The notes: a model not told the origin generated them from the sequence alone. Counted from the stretch's first letter, positions 1 through 13,436 are shown. The stretch is 64,000 nucleotides of DNA from Cornus controversa (GCA_026545225.1 CM048851.1:37225956-37289955); one strand, 5' to 3'. A program made the numbers and translations.

Positions 1-1802
1 TTTGTAGGAAACTATTGTAAAACTCCTATTTTACTGAAAATTTCTTGGATTTTACACTCTAAATGGTTTTTTTAATGATAGGTCCAATGTGACCTCTATT
101 ACTGGAAGTATTTTATTCTCCTTTCTGTGTTTTGGCTCTCATGGGAAATGGTTATATTAAGAATCGATGTTTATACTTACTTATAGAAGAGGTGATTCTG
201 TTGTATGAAAGGAAAAAAACGGAAGGTATTAGTAATTTTTATTCTTTTCGCAATACGATTCGTGTATGACAAGCTCATGGCATGGATGAAGTTGTTTAAA
301 TTGGTAATTATCACTATTCATTAACAGTTCCTTTAGCCAAAAGTTTTAGGAAGTGAAATATAGTTTTGTCTTCCAAAAAATGAAACAAATTACTTGTGGG
401 GTTATGGCCTTCAATTTTCTCTACCACTCTCCAGTATATTTGGTATATTCTCTCCTCTTTCAAAGGGGAGGTGAGGGGTTCAAGCCCCATAGTGGGCATG
501 TTCGGGGATGCCGGGGATGCCATTAACTTGTCTTAGTGCATACACCAATTTTGTTTAGTCTTGCCTCTTTTTTTTTTTTGGGTTGAGAACACTTTTTCTT
601 TTGTACTTGTAATTCAGTGAATTATCCATTTCCTATGATGAAAAGAATAATGCATAAATTTCAGATTAGTACATATTTTGCCTAACTTAAGCCCAGTGAG
701 ATCAATGCTGCCATAAATTATTTGTAATCGGATGAGTAATATATTATATTGGAATTTGAAGCTAAATACTCCACATATGTTTATTTGATTTCTGACAGCA
801 TTATTTTCTTCATATGCTGACTGGTATTCATCATTGAAATTCAGTTCTGACTGCGCAGCTGTACCCAGCTTAACCGTGGCTGCATTATTTTGCTTACTGC
901 TTTCAGACCTGCCTCTCGTGATCGCTTTAAGTTTTAATTTTGTTTGGATTGGGGGGGGGGGGGGGGGTGTTGGAGTGGGAGAGCCAATTTAGAGTATATA
1001 TTTTGTGTTAGTGTGAGACTTATTTAGAGTCTATATTTTGAGTTAGTTTGTTAGGACAAGACTTATTTACACTCCCCCCTTGGGTCAGGTTTGGGACATT
1101 TAGCGTATGGGCTTTAATTATCCTTTTGAGTGTACTGAGTTCTACAGAATTTTCTTTCTTCTTCTAATCTTGTTCTAGATAGATAAGATCTACTGGTTTT
1201 ACATAATCCACGGCATAGAGTTTGAACCTACGTAAGTGTTCCTAAATATCCTATGCCATGAGTTTGATTCTCTGCGAGCAGATGATAAGAAATTTTGGTT
1301 AAGTTCTTATCAACTGATTGATATGGATGATCAAGCAAGAACATGGGGAGAATTAAGTATTTTTAAATTTAGTTTATAGTAGAGGCTGATGATGACACTT
1401 TGGAGCAAACATGAAGAGCATTAAGCTCTGTAAGCAACTCACAGATATCTATATTAGGAAGAAGGTATAGTTGATGGGGCTTAATAAGAAAAAGTGTCCT
1501 TGTTGCTGGATAAGGACATTTGAGGAAGAAGAATTAGAGTAATAAGGCAACGTTTATGTAGGTATGTGGTTATTGCATCCAAAGGGACATAAGAAACATT
1601 ATATGTCATGTGAGGATTATGATTATCTTATAATTAATTTATATGTGCAATTTTTTTCCTATAAATTGAACTAATTTCACTTGCATCTGTTTGCATTATT
1701 TCATGATTGCCTGAATTTCCATTTAAAATTTGTTTCTCTTTTTAAATATATTCTTACATAAAATGATTATATTCTTTTGCTATTTTTCCATATTTTTTGC
1801 AG

Positions 1803-4800
1803 TATGTTCTTCTGAATATTCACGAGAGTTGTGATCCCGTCAACAAAATTTATTATTGTGACATGTCTGCACTTCCTAATGGGCTTGAAGGTCACAAGGG
1901 GCAAAAGGACCTGATTCCATTTGTTAAGCTTATTGACAATTTTGATGCATGTTATAATGCTATTGCGAATGACGATACTGTGTTCACTTTTCTTACTAAT
2001 AAGGATGCTCCAAAATATAAGCTAATCCGGGTAGATCTCAAAGAACCAAGTGATTGGACAGATGTTGTCCAAGAAGCTGAAAAGGACGTGCTTGAATCGG
2101 CTGTGGCTGTTAATGGTAATCAAATTATTGTCAGTTACTTGAGTGATGTGAAACATGTCCTGCAATTAAGAGACTTGCATACGGGTTCCTTGCTGCATCA
2201 TTTACCGATTGACATCGGTACAGTTGATGCGATTTCTGCTCGGCGAAAAGATAGTATGGTTTTTATTGAGTTTACTAGCTTCCTTAGTCCTACCATTGTT
2301 TATCAGTGCAACTTAGGGACCGAGCTTCCAGATATGAAAATATTCCGAGAAATTGTTGTCCCTCAATTTGACCGCACAGATTTTCATGTTAACCAGGTAG
2401 CTGCTTTTATACTTTTCACATTTAGCATTAGAAACTGGTTGAGTTTTTTTTTCCTGGATAAAAGAAACAGGTTGAGTTGGTTCTCTGTTTAGTGTTCATT
2501 TGGATGTGTCTAGTTATTTACTAGCCTTTGCTTGCGGATTGATGGGGCCCATCTGATCATAAATTTCTTCAGACATGATCCACATGCTTCAGTGCAATTA
2601 TTTATTTATTTATTTATGATGGATCTTACTTAAAAAAGCCCTACCTTATACATTCAAATTTCAGGTCTTGTTACCATCTGGCCAAAAAAGTGTAGAATTT
2701 CTTAATTTCTCACACAAAAGTAAAGAAAATAAATTAAGACAAAAGAAAAGAAAACAGTTACACACAAAAAAGTGTTGGATTTCTTAATGTTTTATCTGGA
2801 TGATATTTTCCCCGTTGGGAGTTGATGGTTTCAATCGAACGGTAGAGACATGTTGACTGGTTGATTTAGTTAGTACTATGTGGTATCTATTGTATTGTTT
2901 TATGGCCAGACACCTTAAACAGTTGAATTTTATTTGTATTGCTGCACTATATGATTGCTTTGCTTTGTTTATTCCTTGATATTTAGGTCTTGTCAATTTT
3001 CATAGAATTTTCAAATATTCTTTTCTGTGATCCTACTCTCTGAGGGGAAAAAATTGTTTCTTTACACCCTCTATTGAAATGCTTTGTATGATTGTTTGAA
3101 GTTTTGGAAAAGGGCGGCTTCAAGTTTGTTAAAGCTTGTGTCCTACATCTGTCTTCTTATTTTTTTTGATTGATTTTTTCTTTTCCAGGTTTTCTTTCAT
3201 AGTAAGGATGGTACTCGAATACCTATGTTTATAGTGAGTAGAAAAAACATTCTTCTGGACAGATCACACCCGTGTTTGTTATATGGATATGGTGGATTTA
3301 ACATCAGTATTACACCATCATTCAGCATTAGTCATATTGTACTTGCAAGGAATTTAGGTTCTATTTTCTGCATTGCAAACATTCGTGGTGGTGGAGAATA
3401 TGGAGAAGAATGGCATAAAGCTGGTTCCCTCGCAAAAAAACAGAATTGCTTTGATGACTTCATTTCTGCTGCTGAATATCTTGTCTCTGCTGGTTATACC
3501 GAGCCCAAAAAATTGTGTATTGAAGGTAGAAGCAACGGTGGGCTTCTTATTGGGGCTTGCATCAATCAAGTATGGCATTGTGGTTAATTCTTGGTCACAT
3601 TTTAAAGTTCATCCATCATGTTTATTGTTTTGTGTTTATGCGTTCAATTGCTAAATTTTGTGGTTGCAGAGACCGGATCTTTTTGGCTGTGCGCTTCCTC
3701 ATGTTGGTGTTATGGACATGCTTAGATTCCACAAATTCACTATAGGTTTGCCTATGTTCTTGTTTTTCTTTTTTTAAATATATTCTTGGTAAGTATGTTC
3801 TTAGGTTCACTTTGTAGAATTTTTTACCCATTTCTGATTTAGGCTTCTTTTTCTAGGTTATGCATGGACAAGTGACTTTGGCTCTTCAGAAAAGGAGGAA
3901 GAGTTCCATTGGCTAATCAAGTGAGTAATTTTATGCTCGTTACAGCATCTGGCTGCATCTTCTCACCGAGTGTTAATGCTTCAATTTTTGTGACATAATA
4001 TCTTATATTCTATTGTTGTTTTAGATTCTGACTAATCTTGCAATCCTGAGTCCCGACGACCAATTTTATGAGGATTGTGTGTGGAGGAAGTGGTGTTCTA
4101 AATATATATGATTGGGATTATTATTTTCTAAAATGCGATTGACTTGGATACAATTTAAGAAGTTTTTCTTATTGCGTGAAAGGCCATTACTACCTATTTG
4201 TTCCTGTTAAACGAGGGTTCTGGGAGGCAGAGACTGGGTATTGTTAAACAAGTGATTCTCCTCAGACTCGACCTGGGTTCTCACACTTGAGTCTTGACAG
4301 CGCAGTTTCTTAAGCACTGCATCATGTAAAGACCCCCCACTTTTATATTACATCTAAGATGCACTAATTTACTTTATAACGTGATTAACTTTTTAAGTTC
4401 TGTGGCTCATATTCACCACATTAACCCTAGCCAATTAAACCAATTTATTGTAGGATAAAAGGTCTCAGTTCTAGTTATTAAAAGGAATAAAACAAAAAAT
4501 CAGCATCTGTGCTGTTACACAGTTTAGAAAGAGAGAAATAAAGTAGATTCTGAAAACCACTCAAATTAGATCCATATAATCAGTGTAAAGAGGTTTAAAT
4601 TAGAGATTAGCTTCGGAATTGAGATATTTTTCCCCAATTCCTATTATATTATTTAGTAAAAGGAATTGCAAGTAGCAACGATATGATTGATAGATGCCTA
4701 ATGCTTTTAGCTGATAAGTTGATAGCATTTTTGGCATAACTATTGATGGGACTTGTCTTCTTGATTTCATGTCCGGAATTCATTCATTCTTCTTGGGCTA

Positions 4801-6376
4801 CTCCTTGCTGACAAAGACAGAATTGTGTTTGTTATTTTTTTTGTTAGAAAGTGATGTCTCTTCCATTTTTTGACAGAGTTGTCTCCTGAGCATGTTTTAT
4901 TTTTGGCTTTTTTTCTTGCTTGGTGGTCTCTTGATAGCTGATATACTCTGTTGTTATCTTCGTTCTTTCTATCTTGGCAGGCTGTTTATTCATTCTTGAT
5001 ATATATTGTTCAACTGTTCTTTCAGGTACTCGCCATTACATAATGTCAGGAGACCGTGGGAAGAATCTCCTGATCAGCCTTCTCAGTACCCACCCACCAT
5101 GTTATTGACTGCTGATCATGATGATCGGGTCGTGCCATTACACACACTGAAGTTTTTAGCGGTGGGTTTTCTGTGTTGGAACTTAAATTTTTTTTCCCCA
5201 ATAAATGATTGGAAATTAAGTGTCTTTCTTCTCATGTCTTGTTTGCTTTCATATGCCTAATATTGGAAGATAGGAGTAGTTTGTGATTTCTTGCTTTCGT
5301 AATTACTGTTAAATTATTTGTTATGATTTTTTTTTGGTGAAGGCCGAGTATAGATCTTGTGTAATATGGCATCATTATCATGATTAGATTGTTTAAGGTT
5401 GGACCCTATGAGGTTTTTAAGACAATTGACTTTTGTAATATTCTGTTGAGTTGAAAAATCGAAAGTGTCTTTTTATCTCCGACTAATAAACATTTGGCAA
5501 AATTCTAAATTTAAGCAAAAAATTCATTTTGGATCGTGTAGAGAAAATATGGTAAAAATACTTGGAGACGATGATTGTGTAATTAGTGGTGTAGTTAGCT
5601 GAGTGCAATACTAAGGGTGTCATGTTGGAATATATGCAAACAAATTCAACCATTTTTTGTTTATTTGGAGCTTGGGCGAGAAAGAGGTACGCAATTATCA
5701 TATAGAATCAGGTTGTGTCAGGTTTTGCTAGATGGGGAAAAAGAGGTTGCTGAATAATATCATGAGTTGACACCTCTTGTCTAGACATTTGAGTTTAGAA
5801 AAATCTTCTTGGTGAATGCAAGATTCTTTGGTTCTTGACAGGAGTTGTAAATGATCCTTTATTGCAAATGGTTGGAGAAGTCGGATCTCACTGATTCTTT
5901 CTTATTTTATATTTTGTTTTTATTTATATATGTTTAGTACAATTGCTATTTCATTTTGTTTTGTTATAAATCCTTTTTTTTACCAATTTGCAGACCCTGC
6001 AATATGTTCTATGCACAAGCTTGGAGAAAAGCCCCCAGACTAACCCAATTATTGGTCGCATTGAATGTAAAGCTGGACACGGAGCTGGACGTCCGACTCA
6101 GAAATTGGCAAGTGTTCTTCTACTAGATTTGATACAGTCTCATCATCCTTATTATTATTTTCATTATTTGACAATGACTTGCCTTTGAGACACCACCAAA
6201 CCTTATATTGAGTGTGAGTAGTATTCTGTCATTCGTGTGCGAGTGAATTTATTTATTGAAGGAATAAAATGAAATGATTTGGCTTTTGACTCCTGCAATA
6301 CAATGCACAGATCGATGAAGCTGCAGACCGGTATAGCTTCATGGCTAAGATGGTGGGCGCCTCCTGGATTGATTAG
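1803..6376 (+). CDS. POP: Prolyl oligopeptidase, tandem copy 1 (5' part off window)
   Basis: Serine peptidase of family S9A, cleaving short peptides after proline; the family is cytosolic. In-window exons are 1803-2396, 3189-3569, 3670-3745, 3857-3920, 5026-5161, 5994-6107 and 6311-6376; they join in frame and give 476 residues plus a stop. They match exons 6-12 of the downstream copy, so the N-terminal third lies left of the window; nothing shows that the gene is truncated. The propeller/hydrolase part carries [20 protein letters not shown], the Asp motif [10 protein letters not shown] and the His motif KAGHGAGRP. The nucleophile motif reads EGRSNGG instead of the usual EGGSNGG of copy 2. 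GxSxG is still satisfied, so activity is possible but unproven. The last intron has a GC donor. The frame has no stop or shift. Confidence 0.93.
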
Positions 6377-7500
6377 ATGATGTTTGATGCATATAAAGAA
6401 CAGATTGTCACCAAAAATGGCCGGAGAATACTCATGAAGAGAGTCGTCTTTATAATTGGAAATGAAATCGTGCGGTGCTGAATGTAGCCGTTATTGTTGT
6501 TGTTATTGTTATTGTTATTATTGTTATAGTTATTATTATTTATACTAAAGTAATAATAAATATTTATAGGGTTGTGTGAATTTGTTATCCAAAATAGTGG
6601 GTGTGCGAGATTGAATCACAAACATGGTTGTGAACAAGTCAAATTTATGGTTTTGAACTTAAGAAGCATGAGACTGGCTCGTCCAATCTTTAGAGTCTGA
6701 GGCTTTAAGCCCAGCTCTTTCTGCTCCTTAGTTCTCCTTTCCAATTGTTAGGAAAAAAAAACTTAAAGAAGCATGAATATACCCATCAAGTCATTTTTTT
6801 CGAAAAATAGAAAACCGTTAATATATAAATATAATTTTGACCCAAAACATGGATACACTGACATATCAAATTTTGAAGAAAGGAAAACACAACACAGTTT
6901 GAACACGATTAATATAAATATAATTTGAGGGATGCAAGCTTAAGCTTGTTCCATTGTGAGTTCGGTTGGGGTACGGCTTTGAAATTGTCATTCCAAGTGG
7001 AACATTAGATTCTTTCCAGACCTACAGTAACTTTTATAATAGAGTAACACAAGTTAATAGAAGAACATATTTTTTTTTTAAAAAAAAGACAAAAAAGATG
7101 AAACTACTTAAATATAAAAAGGAATATAGTAAAACTTCTATAAATTAATAATCTCTTTTAAATAATAAATTATACTTGGACTAAGGTACTAAATTAATAT
7201 AAGATAATATATTTCAAAATTTTCCTTACATGTTTATACATGTCTTAGTTTGTTACATAAATTAATAATTTGATTAGAAGTATTATATGTTTTCTTGAAA
7301 TATGAATCCATTGCTATTTGTCTTTTCTTGACAAGATAAATTTAACAAGGTTAATAATAATAATAAACTCTTGTTTTTTAAAAAATAAATAATGCATATA
7401 AAATATATTGTTAAATTAATAACTTATTAATTTCTCGATAAATTAATATCTCGTTTAATTAATAGAATTTATGTGATCCCAATACTATTAATTTATAAAG
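6377..7500. other. 3' flank of POP copy 1, no gene
   Basis: The first 600 bases are duplicated after POP copy 2 and include a (TTATTG/TTATTA) run near 6495-6560. The rest is AT-rich with no coding signal. Short open frames here have no recognisable protein similarity. Confidence 0.6.
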
Positions 7501-7518
7501 GTTGTACCCTGTATAATA

Positions 7519-8998
7519 GGGTAAAGGGCATAAAATTCTCTTATATTTTGAAAAATGTGCAAAAAACACTCCGCATGTTCAATTTGACTTCTGTGCAAAT
7601 TAATCCATTTGACCGATAAAATTACCACTATACTCAAAAATTTTCAGCACAAAAAATACAGAAAAAAAAAAAATTAATGTAAAAGACCAAAATGTCCAAA
7701 TTACCTTTTTATTTATTTTTTTCTTTCCTTTTTTCTCTCTTCCTTTCTCTCTCTCACCGAAAGCTCTCTCTCTTAACCTCACATCTATATATAGACTATA
7801 TAGTTGGCTGTTAATATAATATGTATATATAAAATATGTATATTATATATATATTTATATTATACGTTATCACACACAACATTATTCAATCTCTTCTTCA
7901 AACAGGAAACCCATTTCCTCTCCAAACTTAGCAGCATGTGAAGAGCTCCAACTTGAATTGAAGACCAAGCTTCACTGCCCAAAGCATATGCAAAAGCTCC
8001 ACTTCACCACCATCATCAAGCTCCATCAACACCACCGGAACTCCATAGCTGCCTTGCAAAGAACTGACCCAGCAGCCACCATCTTCTCCAACCGGGAGCA
8101 CCCACACCACCAGTCTCCACACCATCATGGTTGTCCACACCAAGCTCAACCTCACCACCTCGATGAAGATCCACTTCACAAAACCAGACCAGTCCACCCG
8201 AACCACCTCAACCCACCTCTGGCCGAGACCCAGTTTCACCATAGAACCACCATCACCTCCACTACTTCAGCCGCCGGCCAAGGAGAAGCACCAGCCGCCA
8301 CCTTCAATTCCACCATTGCCGGAGCTCCATACTCACTACTCATCATGGCTGCTTCACTGTGGGAAACCCACAGCCAAACCACCATTTCCGACCACCACAT
8401 GCACAAACCCATCACTACTGCATACCCACCATAGCCATGCAAGCATCACGGTTGCACCACCTTAACCACCAACACATCACTGCCGGAGCTACCATTGAAG
8501 CACCAGGGCGAGAAGACCCACTTCAGCCGACCACCATCAACCGCTATTAACCACCAACCGAACACCATCCATTCTCCACTGCCTACACCATTCTCCACTG
8601 CCCATTTCCTATAGAGACCCACCATGGCTAGACCCAGCCACCACCACCTCCAATCCAACCACGTCTCCATGCACGGACCACCATCCTCAAAACTATAATT
8701 AACAACTAACTATATATAGATGTGAGGTTGAAGAGTGAGAGAGAGAGAGAGAGAGCTCTTTCGGTGAGAGGGAGAAGGGGAGAGAGGAAAAAGGAAAGAG
8801 AAAATAAATAAAAGGAAATTTGAATATTTTGGTCTTTTTACATTAAAAATTTTTTTGTGTTGAAACTTTTGAAATATAGTGGTAATTTTACTGATAAAAT
8901 GAGTGAATTTGCACCTAAGACAAATTACATGGGACAAATTGAATATGAGGAGCGTACGTTTTTTAACTATAGAGGTGTTTTATGCGCGCACTTTACCC
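7519..8998. mobile_element. Mutator-like TIR element with CCA-rich cargo
   Basis: Long imperfect terminal inverted repeats (about 280 bases) begin GGGTAAAG at 7519 and end CTTTACCC at 8998. The left arm carries TTTCTCTCTCACCGAAAGCTC-type pyrimidine tracts mirrored by GAGCTCTTTCGGTGAGAG on the right. Flanking nonamers TGTATAATA and TATATATTA agree at 7 of 9 positions, as expected for a decayed 9-base Mutator target duplication. The middle (7930-8690) is unusually C-rich on the + strand and has overlapping His/Pro/Thr-rich open frames on both strands. I see no transposase. The cargo could be a captured gene piece or low-complexity filler. Confidence 0.7.
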
Positions 8999-9230
8999 TA
9001 TATATTATGACCTAGCCACTCGCGCTTGTTATTGAGCCACGTGGGATTCGAGCAAAACCCTAAAATTTCTCTTTCTTATTTTTTTCTTCCTTTTATTTAT
9101 GGGAATGATGCATCCAAAATAGACTTACAACTCTACTTTACATGATTAGCTTCTTCAAATATTACCCAGGCAATCGCACTGGCATTTTAAATTTTTTTTT
9201 TTTTTTTTTAAAGTTCCTCCCACTTTAAGG

Positions 9231-9737
9231 TAGGAGTGTTAAAAAAAATTGTGGATTCGAACTGAACCGATCTGATTTGTGCAGATTGGTTTAGTTTTTC
9301 TAGTCTAAAGTTTGATTATGAATTTATAAAGTACAAATTCGTTGGTAACGTTTCGATTAACGAATTAGTGTCAAAAAAATCTGATTTGAACTATGAGTTA
9401 TATAATATTTACAAACATATTTTATATTATAAATATACACTATTTTGAATATATATTATTTACAAATATAATATACTTACTTTTTTTTAATTTTTTCTTT
9501 TAATAAAACTTTTTTTGTAGTTTCTATTTAGGAAACATTATGAACTTGTGGTTAAATTGTCAAAATTATCGAGAAAAGCCCAATCTGTTAATCCGATTCA
9601 AACTAATCCGTTTTTTAACGGTTCAGATTAATGTTGGCCATGGTTCGGATCAGATTGAAATTTAATCAATTCGTAAACCACCGATCAAATTTAGTTTAGT
9701 GCCTAATCTAATCCGATCCAAACCGTGGCCACCCCTA
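9231..9737. mobile_element. hAT-like MITE
   Basis: Ends are TAGGAGTG at 9231 and CCACCCCTA at 9737, which are inverted relatives. Flanking octamers CTTTAAGG (9223-9230) and CTTAAAGG (9738-9745) differ at one position, fitting an 8-base hAT duplication. The interior repeats words of the type AATCCGATCC and GAACCGATCTG. No coding capacity. Confidence 0.65.
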
Positions 9738-9906
9738 CTTAAAGGTAGATAACTTCGGTTATAGATAGCATTTTTTGTTGAAATAAATTTCATTAAAAAT
9801 AAAATGTGGATGACTTCAAATTGAATACCAATATTACTATTTTTTTGACTCAAAATGAAAATTTTATAAATTTTTAAAATTTATAAGCATGAAAAGATAT
9901 TTTATT

Positions 9907-9916
<10 letters not shown>

Positions 9917-9954
<38 letters not shown>
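9917..9954. repeat. TA/GA microsatellite
   Basis: A compound simple repeat: (TA)n followed directly by (GA)n. No gene overlaps it. Confidence 0.9.
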
Positions 9955-9956
<2 letters not shown>

Positions 9957-11014
9957 CGTGTATATATATTCTTATCACATACAAACTCAGATACATTGGA
10001 CCGTCAAATATGCAAATGCTAAAGATTTTCAAAGAGAGAGAAGAAGAAATAAAGAAATTTTTAAAGATTTTCAAAGAGAGAACTTTTTAGTGTGGGTTTG
10101 TTCAAATTGCACGTGGCACAATAACAAGTGTGACTGGGTAGCAACAGTCACGTCGTGCTAGCAAAGCTCATATTGTAATATGATATTAGTTATAATTGTA
10201 ATTTTATTCATTACTCAATGTGACGCGTTAATGTCAATTTTTTTAAAACAAAAAGAGATTGGGTGCTTTGATGTATGTTCGTAATATTGTTTACATTATT
10301 GTCATGTGCTTTATATATATATATATACAAGATGAATAGTGAGATGTGTTGATTGAGTGTCCAGACATATGTTAGCAAAATATCCAAAATGTGTTAACCA
10401 ACTGTCCAAAATAATACAAATAAATTAGGGGCACAGTTATAAAATATTATACATGTGTTCAAAAGTGTCCATAAAATGTCAATGTCAGCACATTCACAAA
10501 ACTGTGCAGAAGTGTCGGTGCTTCTTAGATTGTGAACTGTGATTTCACATGCTTGTTCACTACCATCAACGTCCTATTGCTACAAAATTTCAACGTGAAC
10601 TCATCGCAAAGAGAGGAAGAGACAAACAAGGATCATCAAGATCAATATTGCCAGTTTTAAGGGATTTTCATAAAAGTAATGATAAGTACGGTGAAAGTTA
10701 TCACCGAATTGGAAATCAAATCACTCTCATTCCGCAAGTGGGATTCAATCATTTATTACACTTTCACAATCTAATGGATAGAAATCCTATTCATTATTCA
10801 TTCGGTGATAAACTTTCAAGATAAAAGATAAATTTTAATGACTTCAACTGCTAATTGGAATAATCCATTTTCAATTTTCTAATGAGTGTGTTTAGAATGT
10901 TACATGCATTGAATAATTTCTCATTATTACTGAAAATAAAAATGTATGTGTAATTTCTCATTTATCCAAAAGAATAATTTATCACTTAATATATTATCTC
11001 ATATATATATAGGC

Positions 11015-11398
11015 CAAAGTGCAACAAACCTCCCTCTGATTTTAAAATAGTGCACAATACCCCCCTCTCATTATTTTGGGTGCAACAAAAACCTTCCAAC
11101 TTACAAATTTGTGCAATTTGCCCATATTTTATACTATTTGGATTAAGAATTAACGTAAAATGACAAAAATACCCAAAGATAAAAAATATAAAAAGAAAGA
11201 AAAAAAAGTAAGTAATTTACCAAAAATTAACAAAAAAAGAAAAAAGAACTTTAATTTGTTGAAAAATGTCGAAAAAAATATATCGAGAAAAAAAATTAGT
11301 GAATTAAAGTTTTTTTTTTTTGACAAATTAAAGTTCTTTTTTTGGTAATTTTTGGTAAATTAATCACTGTTTTTCCATAGGGGAGTTTATTGTACTTT
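11015..11398. mobile_element. Foldback MITE inside a TA tract
   Basis: The left arm starts CCAAAGTGCAACAAACCTCC and the right arm ends GGGAGTTTATTGTACTTTGG; they are inverted relatives. The element sits between TA-rich tracts. The interior is A/T-homopolymer rich and also inverted (AAAGAACTTTAATTTG against its complement). Non-coding. Confidence 0.65.
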
Positions 11399-11555
11399 GG
11401 TATATATATATATATATATATATATATTGTCATAACAAATAATTCACACTTACCATTACGAAGACTTGAAATTCTTAATCTTAGACCATTCAGTGGTAAT
11501 TATCTCGTCATGGTTCTAAAGAAGATGCAGAAATGGACAGGTAAGATATAAATAG

Positions 11556-12240
11556 GCCAAAGTGTAAAAACCCTCCTCTCCTTTTTTTTTGGGTGCAACA
11601 AATACCCTCCAACTTACAAATCCCTATTTGACACTATTTGAATTAAAAATTGACTTAAAATGACAAAAATACCCTCACAAATAAAAAATTGATTAATTTA
11701 CTGAAAAATACAAAAAAAAAAAGAACTTTAATTTGTAAAAAAATTTACCCAAAAAAAAGAACTTTAATTCACCAAAAAAATTTCGGTAAATTTATTTCAG
11801 TATTTTTTTTGTAATTTTTCGACAAATTGAAGTTCTTTCTTTGGTATTTTTCGAAAAGAACTTTTTATTAATTTTTTTGGTATTTTAATTTGTCAAAAAA
11901 TACCGAATTTTTTTTGACAAATTAAAATTATTATTTTTGGGTAAATTTTTTTGATATTTTTCAGTAAATTAATCAATTTTTAATTTTAATTTTTAATTTT
12001 TTTATTTGTGAGGGTATTTTTGTCATTTTATGTCAATTTTTAATCCAAATAGTACCAAATTGGGTGAAATAACACCAATTTGTAAGTTAGAGGGTGTTTG
12101 TTGCACCCAAAAAAAGAGATGGGGATATTGTGTACTATTTTGAAATCAAATGGGCGTACGTTAACAACTGTTAAAATCTGTTACTGAGAAGGGATAAATG
12201 TAATATACTAAACTAGAGAGGAGGTAAATATAATTTGCCC
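11556..12240. mobile_element. Second foldback MITE of the same family
   Basis: The left arm (CCAAAGTG, then GGGTGCAACAAATACCCTCC) is mirrored near 12080-12120 (GGGTGTTTGTTGCACCC). The centre is a long AT-rich palindrome around 11700-12000 with words such as GGTAAATTTTTTTG and its complement. The right boundary is uncertain; AGGTAAATATAATTTGCCCT near 12222-12241 may be the outer end. A related copy lies at 42661-43334. Confidence 0.6.
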
Positions 12241-12865
12241 TAGTATATATACCGTTTACATATGTCCATAAAAGGTATAAAAATAATTTCTTTGATCATA
12301 TGCCATTCTCTTTGAAAAATATAAAAAATACACGGAAGTTAATGATTGTTGACACATTCTGCACTTTCTTTTTTATTTTTTTTAATTCATATAATCATTT
12401 TACCTCCATGCATAACACATCAGTGGTAACAATAGCGGATAAAAACTTCTATCAATTTTCTTTTGTAATATATTACTATTTTTTCTAAACATATTAGTAT
12501 ATTACTAATTACTAATCATGAAATAATAAATTTAAAAGGAAATTTAAGTTTGATGCACCTAATAATAAAGAAAATGTTATTGGACCACTATTCTTTGTTG
12601 ATGTGTATATATGTTATTAGTTTTATTTCAGTTACACAGGACTCTTCTATAAAATATTAAAAATGATATAATCAATCAAGTTATTTCAAATCAATTAATC
12701 TAGAAGTATAATTTTTTACCAGATTTAAATTAAAATTACTGGAAGACTTTAGTTCACTAGTAAAAAAGAAAAAAGAAAAAAAAGAGCTTTTATATTAATT
12801 TCCTTCAAATAGATACTTACTGTATTTACTGAATAAGTCTATGGTGAATTCGTTTAGTCAATCCA

Positions 12866-13436
12866 GACAAAGAATATAGAATATAAAAAGGAATCTAGTT
12901 GTCATGATCTTGTAAATTAATTTTGAAAAGGATGCATCTCTTCCGTATTAATAGATTTAAGTAAAAAAAAAAAAATTGCATCTTTCAATGTCCTTTTCCT
13001 CATTTATACAAGAGGAGTGCTATGAGCCACTGATCTTCCACAATTGCTCTACCAAGTGAAAATCAATCTCAAAAATTAAATAATTTTTTATATTAAATGT
13101 CTTATTTTTTCATCAATCAATATAACTTTCAACTATAAAATATTACATTGATATCATCAACAAATAAATAAAATATAAAATATATTTTTTATATTATCCT
13201 GTTGTTAAATATTTTTAATAATCTATATACTTATTATAATCATTTCCTATATAATTTTTAAAATTTTGTAATTATGGTTAATTGAATTAAAGAAAATATT
13301 AGCATATATCAACAAAGAATATAGAATATAAAAAGGAATCTAGTTGTCATGATTAATTGTAAATTAATTTTGAAAAGGATGCATCTATTCCATATTAAAG
13401 TAAAAAAAAAAAAAAAATGCATCTTTCAATGTCCTT
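12866..13436 (+). repeat. Pair of direct repeats of about 130 bases
   Basis: Copies at about 12866-13000 and 13306-13436 share AAAGAATATAGAATATAAAA, the stretch TTTTGAAAAGGATGCATCT, a poly-A run and TGCATCTTTCAATGTCC. About 300 unrelated AT-rich bases separate them. No coding function seen. Confidence 0.7.

Larger units (their letters stand above)
1..10990 (+). repeat. Segmental tandem duplication, unit A
   Basis: Exons, introns and 3' flank of POP copy 1 align with those of POP copy 2 (unit B). Homology runs from position 1 (matching 16798) to about 10985 (matching about 24715, in the shared stretch that begins GAATAATTTCTCATTATTAC). Intronic identity is high. The offset falls from 16621 bases at exon 6 to about 13730 at the right end, because unit A gained insertions between 6966 and 10170. 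About 40-510 does not align with unit B. Confidence 0.85.

Noticed and set aside
440-510. tRNA gene suggested by GGGGTTCAAGCCCC
   Set aside because: A box B-like arm is present, but no acceptor stem, anticodon arm or box A at the right distance could be found.
3354-3578. Antisense frames over POP exon 7 (also 20003-20227)
   Set aside because: They are mirror images of conserved coding sequence in the other strand and have no independent support.
1803-6376. POP copy 1 as a truncated pseudogene
   Set aside because: It begins inside the intron matching intron 5 of copy 2, so the missing exons are simply left of the window. All visible exons are in frame.
7958-8434. 158-codon open frame as a gene
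   Set aside because: Low-complexity His/Pro/Thr content, no recognisable domain, overlapping frames on the other strand, and location inside a TIR element.
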